Assembly: GCF_003315415.1 (NCBI RefSeq) | Contig: NZ_QNSB01000002.1 | Coordinates: 62,001-126,000, forward strand | Reading direction: 5' to 3' | Source: Brevibacterium sanguinis | Lineage (GTDB): Bacteria > Actinomycetota > Actinomycetes > Actinomycetales > Brevibacteriaceae | Length of the DNA stretch: 64,000 bases | Shown here: positions 19,886 to 27,603 of the stretch, one piece after another | Numbering within the stretch: position 1 is the stretch's first letter | How the letters are laid out: the number at the start of each line of letters is the position of its first letter | The notes under the pieces: model-generated | Told to the model about the DNA's origin: nothing | The model's database searches: none | What the model saw: the letters and a program-made list of their open reading frames with translations, nothing else | Position numbers and translations under genes: made by a program

Positions 19886-20578
19886 GTGATCCGAGATATC
19901 TCTCCCGAGGGGTCCGACCGCTCCGACACCGCCGATTCCGCGAGCGCTCGGATCGACGTCCCCGATCCGGCCGCGGTGCCCATCCGCCCCGCCGTCAGCG
20001 TGCTCATGGTCCGCGACGGTCGGCACGGACTCGAGGTCTTCGTCCAGCACCGCGTGACGACGATGGACTTCGCCGCGGGAGTGGTCGTCTTCCCCGGCGG
20101 CCGCGTCGATCCGAGTGACGTGTCCCGGGCGGAGACCCTCGACGTCGCCGACCCCCGGGTCCACGACGAGGCGTGGACGAACTCCTCCATCGCCGAGGTG
20201 CCCGACGGCTGGCGCGTGCTGCTGGCCGCCGCCGTGCGGGAGGTCGAGGAGGAGACGGGCACCCTCCTCGATCCCTCGCTGCTCAGACCGTGGGCGAACT
20301 GGGTGACCCCGCTGGGCCTGCCCAGACGCTTCGACACGTACTTCTACCTCGCGCTCGTCGGGGAGATCCACGCCCCCGCGCACCGGACCACCGAGGCGCA
20401 CACGAGCGAGTGGCTGCCGGTCGAGGAGATCCTCGCCGAGGAGTCGGCCGGACGGCTGCGGCTCATGCGACCGACGCTCGTCCTCCTCGGTGAGCTCAGC
20501 GGGTTCCGCGACACGGCCGAGCTCAGTGCTCTCGATCGGCGGTTCGATCCCGTTCGCCCCGACCTCCCCGCGAGCTGA
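19886..20578 (+). CDS. NUDIX hydrolase
   Basis: A 230-residue NUDIX protein. The box is split as in NUDT7/NUDT19-type enzymes: VVVFPGGRVDPSD, then about 40 residues later AAAVREVEEETG, which supplies the metal-binding glutamates. Such proteins hydrolyse nucleoside diphosphate derivatives, often CoA or related compounds. It starts with GTG at 19886, with a CATAAT -10-like box at 19842. Its 3' end overlaps the convergent crotonase gene by 56 nt, so both C-termini are encoded in the same DNA. Confidence 0.85.
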   Translation: MIRDISPEGSDRSDTADSASARIDVPDPAAVPIRPAVSVLMVRDGRHGLEVFVQHRVTTMDFAAGVVVFPGGRVDPSDVSRAETLDVADPRVHDEAWTNSSIAEVPDGWRVLLAAAVREVEEETGTLLDPSLLRPWANWVTPLGLPRRFDTYFYLALVGEIHAPAHRTTEAHTSEWLPVEEILAEESAGRLRLMRPTLVLLGELSGFRDTAELSALDRRFDPVRPDLPAS

Positions 20579-21383
20579 GCAGCGCCAGCTGCGCGACCAC
20601 GGCGCTGCGCTGCTCCTCGGTGCCGAGGAGCTCGGACAGTGCCTGCTGCTCGGCGTCGAGGCCGTCGGCCAGCGGAACCCGATAGGCGAGGTCGACCAGC
20701 GACTTCGCGTGCACCAGCGCCGAGCGTGAGCGGCCGGCGAGGTCAGCCGCGAGCTCGAGAGCGCGTTCGACCGGCGCCTCGGCGAGCTCCTCGACCAGCC
20801 CGATCCGATGCGCCTCGGTGCCGTCGATGGTCTCGGCGGTGAGGATGAGCCGCTTCGCCATTCCCTGCCCCACCAGGCGGGGCAGGAGCTGAGTGCCGCA
20901 CATGTCGGGGATGATCCCCCACTTCGTCTCCATCAGCGCGAATCGGGAGTCGGGGTGGGCGATGCGCAGATCCGCTCCCAGGGCGATCTGCATCCCGCCC
21001 CCGAGCGCCGGCCCGTTGACGGCGGCGATGACGGGAACCTCGACGAGGGACCAGACGTGGACCGCCTGCTGCGCCAGGGCCCGCGCCGCGCCCATCTGCT
21101 CGCCGAGGACGACCGCGCTGCCGCGTTCGGGGCCGGTCGCCTCGGCGAGGCCGGCGAACTCACTGACGTCGAGCCCCGCGCTGAACGCGCGTCCGCGACC
21201 GGAGAGGACGACGGCGCGGACCTCGGCTCTCTCCCGCAGGGCGCAGCCCGCCTCGACGAGGTCCTCGAACACCTCCCTGGTCAGGGAGTTCAGGCTCGCG
21301 GGACGGTCGAGCTCGACGTGGGCGACGCCCTGGGCCACCGTCGTCTCGAGGGTGGCGTGGATGGGGACGATGGGAGCGCTCAT
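20523..21383 (-). CDS. Enoyl-CoA hydratase/isomerase family protein
   Basis: A 286-residue crotonase. Seen: VAHVELDRPASLNSL, the first oxyanion-hole segment FSAGLDVSEF, the second AAVNGPALGGGMQIALGADLRIA, and KWGIIPDMCGTQLLPRLVG. One catalytic Glu position is replaced (IIPDMCG), so it may be an isomerase or a specialised hydratase in fatty-acid breakdown. The last residues form a basic-acidic tail (GGRGERDRTADREH) lying in the overlap with the NUDIX gene. The gene downstream of an MFS gene on the same strand may share its transcript. Confidence 0.87.
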   Translation of the reverse strand: MSAPIVPIHATLETTVAQGVAHVELDRPASLNSLTREVFEDLVEAGCALRERAEVRAVVLSGRGRAFSAGLDVSEFAGLAEATGPERGSAVVLGEQMGAARALAQQAVHVWSLVEVPVIAAVNGPALGGGMQIALGADLRIAHPDSRFALMETKWGIIPDMCGTQLLPRLVGQGMAKRLILTAETIDGTEAHRIGLVEELAEAPVERALELAADLAGRSRSALVHAKSLVDLAYRVPLADGLDAEQQALSELLGTEEQRSAVVAQLALLSSRGGRGERDRTADREH

Positions 21384-21465
21384 GGGATTCCTCGTTCTCG
21401 CGGCAGCAGGGTCAGGACCATCGGGCGCCGGCCCGCGGCCATCGGGGGTCGACCCGCCGGCAGGG

Positions 21466-22746
21466 TCAGTGGCGTCTTCTGAACCCTATCGGAGCGCCGC
21501 TCAGGGTCAATGCGACGACCGCGGTCAGTGCGACCATGCACATCGCGACGACCCCGGGCCAGGCGAAGTCCGTGAAGAGGACGGCCGAGAGCCAGGCGCC
21601 CAGGCTCGTGCCGAGGTAGTAGACGGTGAGGTAGATCGCCGCGGAGCGCGTCGAGTCGACACCCGGGCGCGCGGCGCTGGCCGCCGCCGAGGCTCCGGTG
21701 TGGCCGAGGAAGAATCCCCCGGTGAGCAGCGACATCCCGACGATGATCCAGACCAGCGAGTCGACGAGGGTCAGCCCGGCCCCGGCGAGCGCCGTGACCA
21801 TGCCGATGAGCGTCAGGCGGGTGCGGGAGAAGCGCATCGCGAGCCGACCGTAGTACGTCGTCACGACGGTGCCGACGAGGTAGATGAGGAAGAAGAGGGC
21901 GACCGCGCCCTCGCTCAGGCGCCAGGGGTCGTGCTGGAGCCGGGAGCCGAGCATCGTGAAGGATCCCCCGAAGACGATCATGCACAGGAAGCCGGTGAGG
22001 TAGATCCGCCACAGCCCCGACCCCAGCGGGATGACCGCCCGCCGAGGTGACCCGGCCGCGGAGTCCGTCGGCGGCGTCACGTCCGCAGCGGGCTGCTCAC
22101 CCACCTCGGCGGGATCGGGGTCCAGGGTGCGACCGGACCGCGAGTTGCCCGCGTTCCTCCGGGTGGCGAAGAGATCGTGACGGAGCAGCCACACGACGAT
22201 GACGCCGAGGACCAGGGAGATCGCGGCCGTCACGCCGAGTCCCCCGTGCCAGCCGAAGAGCTCGGCGGCCAGCCCGGTGAGCAGCCTCGAGCACAGTCCG
22301 CCGATCGTGTTGCCCGCGATGTAGACGCCGATCGCTCCCGGCAGCGCTGTGGACGGCAGGCGCAGGGAGAGGTAGGCCATCGCGGTCGCGGGCACCGATG
22401 CGATCGCCACACCCTGGAGGAATCGCACGGCGATCAGCAGCTCGGCGCTCGGCATGAACGGCAGGACCAGGGCGAGCACCGCGGCGAGGATGACCCCTGC
22501 GGCGATCTGCCGCGCGTGCCCGATCCGGGAGGCCAGCAGGGAGAACGGGATGAGGAAGACCGCCATGGCCACGTTGGTCGCCGACACCGTGAGGCTCGCC
22601 GTCGGCGCGTCGATGTCGTAGGCGGTGCGGATGGCCGGGATGAGCCCCTGGGTCTCGTAGAGCACGAGGAACACCGCGACGCCGGCGAGGAACACGGCGA
22701 CGACGGTGCGCCGATCGCTCGTCGCGCTCGACCCGCCTGTGCCCAT
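21466..22746 (-). CDS. MFS transporter, YnfM-like
   Basis: A 426-residue major facilitator with 12 predicted helices and a polar central loop of about 50 residues. Seen: GLIPAIRTAYDID with the first helices, VAMAYLSLRLP and GVYIAGNTIGGLCSRLLTG, the pattern of the YnfM/arabinose-efflux group. It is a proton-driven exporter or importer at the plasma membrane; the substrate is unknown. The ATG at 22746 has GGGAGG unusually close (1 nt), so the GTG three codons upstream may be the true start. It lies upstream of the crotonase gene on the same strand. Confidence 0.85.
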   Translation of the reverse strand: MGTGGSSATSDRRTVVAVFLAGVAVFLVLYETQGLIPAIRTAYDIDAPTASLTVSATNVAMAVFLIPFSLLASRIGHARQIAAGVILAAVLALVLPFMPSAELLIAVRFLQGVAIASVPATAMAYLSLRLPSTALPGAIGVYIAGNTIGGLCSRLLTGLAAELFGWHGGLGVTAAISLVLGVIVVWLLRHDLFATRRNAGNSRSGRTLDPDPAEVGEQPAADVTPPTDSAAGSPRRAVIPLGSGLWRIYLTGFLCMIVFGGSFTMLGSRLQHDPWRLSEGAVALFFLIYLVGTVVTTYYGRLAMRFSRTRLTLIGMVTALAGAGLTLVDSLVWIIVGMSLLTGGFFLGHTGASAAASAARPGVDSTRSAAIYLTVYYLGTSLGAWLSAVLFTDFAWPGVVAMCMVALTAVVALTLSGAPIGFRRRH

Positions 22747-22945
22747 GCCTCCCACGCTATGCCCGCCGAGGTGCGCGTCCAAACTCGGACCCCGGTCCGC
22801 GACCGTGGCGGGGCCGTGCCCTCGGCCCGTGGCCGTAAGGTGCCCGCGGCTGAACGGGTGACGCACTCGCAGCCCGCCGCGGCTCTGGAAACCGCTGGTC
22901 GAGCCCATTAGGCTCACCACAAGCACTCTTCCTCAAGGAGGACTG

Positions 22946-24529
22946 ATGAAACGTCAGCTGCCCATCGTCAGCGTGGCCTCGACGGCCTCGACGGGAAAGC
23001 GGGTGGCACGCGTTGCCGCGACCGCCTCGGCGCTGGGGCTCGGGGCCCTGGCCGCGTGGGACTACACGCAGAAGAAGCACGCGGTCCTGCGCAACTACCC
23101 GGTCATCGGCCACGCCCGGTTCCTGCTCGAGTCGATCCGACCGGAGATCCAGCAGTACTTCATCGAGCGCAACTGGGACGGCCGCCCGTTCAACCGGGAG
23201 ACCCGCACGACGATCTACGAGAGGTCGAAGGGCATCCATTCGGAGCAGGCCTTCGGCACCGAGCGGGACGTCGAGCGCCGGGACTACGAATCCCTCCTCC
23301 ACTCAGCCGTCCCGCTGTCCAATCCGCGGGTCCCGCCCAAGGTCAGGGTCGGGGGTGAGAAGTGCACCAAGCCCTATGACATCTCCCTGCTCAACGTGTC
23401 CGCGATGAGCTTCGGCTCGCTCAGCGACAATGCGATCCGGGCGCTCAACAAGGGAGCGGCGATGGGCGGTTTCGCCCACGACTCGGGCGAGGGGGCGATC
23501 ACTCCCTACCATCGGGAGTTCGGCGGCGATCTCATCTGGGAACTCGGCACCGCCTACTTCGGCGCGCGGACCGAGGACGGTCACTTCGACGCCGAGGCGT
23601 TCGCTGAGAAGTCGCAGGATCCTCAGGTGAAGATGACCTCCCTCAAACTGTCCCAGGGGGCGAAGCCCGGGATCGGCGGTGTGCTTCCCGGCCCCAAGGT
23701 CTCCGAGGAGATCTCCCAGATCCGCGGCATCCCCGTCGGCAAGACCTGCATCAGCCCCCCGAACCACAGCGTGTTCTCGACCCCGATCGAGCTCATGCAG
23801 TTCATCGGCCGGATGCGCGAGCTCTCCGGCGGCAAGCCCGCCGGCTACAAACTCTGCATCGGCTCCCGCACGGAGTTCCTCGCCATGTGCAAGGCGATGC
23901 TCGAGACGGGCATCACCCCGGACTTCATCATCGTCGACGGCTCCGAGGGCGGGACGGGCGCCGCGCCGCTCGAGTTCGAGGACAACGTCGGCCTGCCCCT
24001 GACCCAGGGGCTGATGACGGTCCACAACGCCCTCGTCGGGACGGGCCTGCGGGATCGGATCAGGATCGGGGCCGCGGGGAAGATCGCCAGCGGCTCCGAC
24101 ATCGTCAAGCGCCTCATCCAGGGCGCCGACTATACGAACTCTGCCCGCGCGATGATGATGGCCGTCGGATGCATCCAGGCGATGACCTGCCATACGGGCA
24201 AGTGCCCCGTCGGAGTGGCGACCCAGGATCCCCGGCGGACGCGGGCCATCGATGTCACCGACAAGGCGCAGCGGGTGAAGAACTACCAGGAGAGCACCGT
24301 CGCCGAGGCGGTGCGGATCATGGCGGCGATGGGCGTGAGCAGCCCCGACGAGCTCGAGCCGACGATGCTCCGCCGCAACATCTCACCGTCGGAGTCCTGG
24401 TCGTACGCCAAGCTCTACGACTGGCTCGAGCCCGGTGAGCTCCTCGACGGCGCTCCCGGGGATTGGGCCGCGGACTGGAAGGCCGCCCGTCCCGACACCT
24501 TCCACCTCCGCCGCGGCCAGAGCCGGTAG
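22946..24529 (+). CDS. FMN-binding glutamate synthase family protein
   Basis: A 527-residue protein made of only the FMN/glutamate-synthase (GltB central) domain, without the glutaminase domain. An N-terminal hydrophobic stretch (about 23-40) may anchor it to the membrane. Seen: NVSAMSFGSLSDNAI, SGEGAITPYH, QGAKPGIGGVLPG, GSEGGTGAAPLEF, and CHTGKCPVGVATQDP, where cysteines bind an Fe-S cluster. Stand-alone versions are common, but their reaction is not settled. AAGGAGG precedes the ATG. Confidence 0.9.
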   Translation: MKRQLPIVSVASTASTGKRVARVAATASALGLGALAAWDYTQKKHAVLRNYPVIGHARFLLESIRPEIQQYFIERNWDGRPFNRETRTTIYERSKGIHSEQAFGTERDVERRDYESLLHSAVPLSNPRVPPKVRVGGEKCTKPYDISLLNVSAMSFGSLSDNAIRALNKGAAMGGFAHDSGEGAITPYHREFGGDLIWELGTAYFGARTEDGHFDAEAFAEKSQDPQVKMTSLKLSQGAKPGIGGVLPGPKVSEEISQIRGIPVGKTCISPPNHSVFSTPIELMQFIGRMRELSGGKPAGYKLCIGSRTEFLAMCKAMLETGITPDFIIVDGSEGGTGAAPLEFEDNVGLPLTQGLMTVHNALVGTGLRDRIRIGAAGKIASGSDIVKRLIQGADYTNSARAMMMAVGCIQAMTCHTGKCPVGVATQDPRRTRAIDVTDKAQRVKNYQESTVAEAVRIMAAMGVSSPDELEPTMLRRNISPSESWSYAKLYDWLEPGELLDGAPGDWAADWKAARPDTFHLRRGQSR

Positions 24530-24555
24530 GGGGTGCGGAGGCGCGCTGAAGTCCG

Positions 24556-24599
24556 TTTACATTTTCATCGTGTTTCTGTATATTGAAACTCACGTTACA
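24556..24599 (+). promoter_or_regulatory. Promoter of the amine cluster with RpiR-type operator
   Basis: TTTACA (24556-24561) and TATATT (24579-24584) are spaced 17 nt, a near-consensus promoter in an AT-rich patch. TGAAAC-TCAC-GTTACA (24584-24599) begins at the last base of the -10 box and covers the likely start site. It matches, with one change, the operator in front of the ligase gene at 30882-30897, so a repressor bound here would block initiation. Confidence 0.75.
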
Positions 24600-24673
24600 T
24601 AACCCGTGGTCGATGCCCGCGCACTCGCATCGCCCCCGAGCTCACCACCGACGCTCGCGAGACAGGATCAACG

Positions 24674-24766
24674 ATGATTGCGAACTCACCCGAGGCCCGC
24701 CGGCACCGTGCACCACGGCTCGGACCCGCGCACTCACGGTGGATCTCGCTGCTCGCGCAGGCATAG
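24674..24766 (+). CDS. Possible 30-codon leader ORF
   Basis: An ATG frame of 30 codons (MIANSPEARRHRAPRLGPAH then SRWISLLAQA) lies in the long leader before the permease gene. AGGA is about 8 nt upstream. It is rich in Arg and Ala codons. High-GC sequence gives many such frames by chance, and no pairing of an attenuator is evident, so this is only a candidate. Confidence 0.2.
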   Translation: MIANSPEARRHRAPRLGPAHSRWISLLAQA

Positions 24767-24795
24767 CGACCGAATCCACCACAGAACGGAAACCA

Positions 24796-26235
24796 GTGAA
24801 AGACACACAGCCGCGCAACGACGCCGGAACCTCACCCAAACGACCTCTCCACACCTGGGAAGTCACCGCCATCTCGATCGGATTCATGGGTCCAGTGATG
24901 GCCATGTCCCTCAACGGCATCGGGGTCGCAGCCCTCGTCGGCAAGGCCGTTCCGTTCACCTTCCTAGTATCGTTCATCGGCACGCTCCTCGTCGCCTACG
25001 GGTTCATCCGTCTACTGCGCAGGATCACGCACGCCGGGTCGGTCTACGCCCTCGCGGGCATAACCCTCGGACCGCGTGCCGGCTTCTTCGGAGGCTTCGC
25101 CCTCCTCGGCACCTACATCTTCTTCGCCGCCTGCATCCTGGGTGCCTGCGCCGTCTTCTTCGAGGCGATGCTCTCCGAGATCGGGATCACGCTCGCCCCC
25201 GGCATGTGGATGCTAGTGGCGCTGGCCGTCGGCCTCATCGCCCTGGTGCTCAACCGCAGGGAGTCCGCCACGGTCGCGCGCACCCTGCTCGGGATCGGCT
25301 TCATCGGCATCGCCGCGATGATCGTGCTCTCGATCGTCATCGTCGTCCGCGTCGGCACCGGCCACGCCCCGGTCTCCACCGGCATCGATCTCAGCGTCCT
25401 CAGCCCGGGCGACAACCCGCTGTCGGGGATCATGACGGCCTCGGTGTTCGGCTTCCTGTCCTGGGCAGGCTTCGAATCAGGCTCCTCGATGAGCGAGGAG
25501 ACGGCCGAGCCGAAACGCGTCATCCCCCGTTCGCTGCTCTTCGCCGTCATCATCGGCGGACTCGTCTACGTATTCGTGATGTTCGCCCAGACCATCGGCT
25601 TCGGCACGGACGCCGTCGGCATCGAGCTCTTCTCTACCGCGGCCTCCACCCTGACCACACTGTCCTCGACCTACATCGGCGCCTGGTTCGCCGTGCTCAT
25701 CTCGGTCGTCGCATTCTTCGTCGCCTTCGGCGCCTTCCTCAGCTCCTCGACGGCCGCCTCCCGGCTCCTCTTTGCCCTCGCCCGGGACGGCTTCGGTCCC
25801 GCCTCGCTGGCCCGCCAGGACCCCGTGAGCAAGGTGCCAACCACCGCGGTGACCGCGGTGATCGTGCTCACCACGGCGATGACGCTCGGCCTCGGCGTCT
25901 TCGGCGCTACCAGCGTGGACGCCTACTACTGGTACGCCACGCTCGGCACGCTCTGCATGGTCGTCGCCTACGGGATGACCTCGGTCGGGGTCATCCGGCA
26001 CGCCTTCCGACCCGGCTCGGGGATCCCGAAGTGGGAGATCGTCATCCCCGCCCTCGGTCTCTTCTACCTCGTGTTCGTCTACATTATCCAAGTCACCGAG
26101 CAGGAGGCTCCCTACACCTACTTCCCCTGGGCCGTGGGCGCCTGGTGCGTCCTCGGTCTCGTCATCGTCATCAGCTGGCCCGCACTCGCCCAGCGGATCG
26201 GCGCCCGCCTCACGGTCGAGGACATTGAATCGTGA
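24796..26235 (+). CDS. APC-family amino acid permease
   Basis: A 479-residue amino acid/polyamine/organocation transporter with about 12-14 hydrophobic helices. Seen: TWEVTAISIGFMGPVMAMSLNG at the first helix, the FGFLSWAGFESGSSMSEE segment typical of helix 6, and SSSTAASRLLFALARDGFGP. It would bring an amino acid or amine into the cell, or exchange it. The GTG at 24796 is chosen because the conserved region starts soon after; the upstream binding site (CGGAAACC) is weak. It ends in a GTGA overlap with the aminotransferase gene, so the two are coupled. First gene of the amine cluster. Confidence 0.88.
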   Translation: MKDTQPRNDAGTSPKRPLHTWEVTAISIGFMGPVMAMSLNGIGVAALVGKAVPFTFLVSFIGTLLVAYGFIRLLRRITHAGSVYALAGITLGPRAGFFGGFALLGTYIFFAACILGACAVFFEAMLSEIGITLAPGMWMLVALAVGLIALVLNRRESATVARTLLGIGFIGIAAMIVLSIVIVVRVGTGHAPVSTGIDLSVLSPGDNPLSGIMTASVFGFLSWAGFESGSSMSEETAEPKRVIPRSLLFAVIIGGLVYVFVMFAQTIGFGTDAVGIELFSTAASTLTTLSSTYIGAWFAVLISVVAFFVAFGAFLSSSTAASRLLFALARDGFGPASLARQDPVSKVPTTAVTAVIVLTTAMTLGLGVFGATSVDAYYWYATLGTLCMVVAYGMTSVGVIRHAFRPGSGIPKWEIVIPALGLFYLVFVYIIQVTEQEAPYTYFPWAVGAWCVLGLVIVISWPALAQRIGARLTVEDIES

Positions 26236-27524
26236 GCATCGTCGAGATCACCGAGGAGCAGCGAAGGGTCGAGGAGGCCGAGTACGCCCGGGACCAGTCC
26301 GCACTCGCCCACATCGAGAACCTGCGGTTCTTCCCGCTCGCCGTCTCCTCAGGATCAGGGGCCACACTGACGAGCGCCTCGGGGCGCGAGCTCATCGACC
26401 TCTCCGCGAGCTGGACCGCCTCGGCGCTCGGCCATGGGCAGCCCGACATCGCCGAGGCGGTGGCCCGCGCCGCCGGCACCGGGGCGGGAGCCTCGGCGCT
26501 GTCGGCCGCGGTCGCCGAGACCACCCGGCTGGCCGAGCGTCTGCTCACCCTGGTGCCGGTCCGGCAGGCCCAGCGCGCCTACCTGGGTCTGAGCGGAAGT
26601 GATGCCAATGCCGCCGCGATCGAGGCCGCGCGCCGTGCGACCGGTCGCCCGACGATCGTCTCGTTCACCGGCAGCTACCACGGCGGGTTCGGCAGCTCCC
26701 GGGAGGTGTCGGGGATCGGCTGGGAGCCGGTGCCCGGGTCCCGCGTCCTCGACTATCCCGTCACCGAGGCGGACCTCGCCGGGGTGCGGCCACGGCTCGA
26801 TCGCGCCCTGGCCCCCGGTGACGTTGCGGCCGTCATCGTCGAGGCCGTGCAGTGCGACGGCGGGGTCCGGGTGCCCGCCGCGGGCTTCCTGCCCCTCCTG
26901 CGCGAGGCGTGCGACGAAGCCGGGGCCCACCTCATCGTCGACGAGGTCAAGGCCGGGCTCGCACGGACGGGCAGGCTGTTCGCGTTCGAGCACTCCGGAA
27001 TCCGCCCGGACATCGTCACCCTGGGCAAGTCGCTGGGCGGCGGGCTGCCCGTCTCCGCTGCCGTCGGTCCGGCCTCCGTGCTCGACGTCGTCCCCGCTAC
27101 CGCCCTGCTCACCGCCGCGGGGGCTCCCATCTGCGCCGCGGCCGCGAACGCGGTGCTCGACCTGCTGTCGGGGACAGGACCCACCGGCCGCGCTGAGGAG
27201 CTCGGCGCCCTCGCCCGAGAGCGCCTGGCCGACTTTCGCCGCACCGATCGCCCGGGGAGCCGCGCCATCGCCGAGGTGCGCGGCAGGGGTCTGCTGCTCG
27301 GCATCGAGGTCGCCTCCGGACTGGCGGCCGCGACCGTCTACCGGGCTTGGGAGCTCGGCGCCGTCATCTACCCTGTCGGCGATGACGTCCTCGAGCTCAC
27401 TCCGCCTCTGTCGATCACCGAGTCCGAACTCGAACTCGGACTGGACATCGTCCTCCACGCCCTCGACGACGCCGCCTCGGGGCGCGTGCCTACGGAGGCG
27501 CTCGAGCGATTCGGCGGCTGGTGA
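26232..27524 (+). CDS. Class III aminotransferase
   Basis: A 430-residue PLP enzyme of the acetylornithine/GABA/diamine aminotransferase class. Seen: the GLSGSDANAAAIEAARR loop, SFTGSYHGGFG, the IVDEVKAGLARTGRLF Asp-Glu region that holds the pyridine ring, and the PLP lysine in VTLGKSLGGGLP. In the usual enzymes this class moves the amino group of GABA, ornithine or diamines. It starts with GTG overlapping the permease stop. Its position ahead of a decarboxylase suggests action on the amine product or on the amino acid itself. Confidence 0.9.
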   Translation: MSIVEITEEQRRVEEAEYARDQSALAHIENLRFFPLAVSSGSGATLTSASGRELIDLSASWTASALGHGQPDIAEAVARAAGTGAGASALSAAVAETTRLAERLLTLVPVRQAQRAYLGLSGSDANAAAIEAARRATGRPTIVSFTGSYHGGFGSSREVSGIGWEPVPGSRVLDYPVTEADLAGVRPRLDRALAPGDVAAVIVEAVQCDGGVRVPAAGFLPLLREACDEAGAHLIVDEVKAGLARTGRLFAFEHSGIRPDIVTLGKSLGGGLPVSAAVGPASVLDVVPATALLTAAGAPICAAAANAVLDLLSGTGPTGRAEELGALARERLADFRRTDRPGSRAIAEVRGRGLLLGIEVASGLAAATVYRAWELGAVIYPVGDDVLELTPPLSITESELELGLDIVLHALDDAASGRVPTEALERFGGW

Positions 27525-27603
27525 CCCGGCCGCCGATCGACCCAGACCGCCCGGTGCCCTCCGACCGGCACCGCCCATCCGACATCAGCCGCGAAGGAAT
27601 CAT

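Noticed and set aside
26599..27603. Apparent long N-terminus of the decarboxylase
   Set aside because: It is the aminotransferase gene read in another frame; the real ATG at 27604 has a binding site and family residues.
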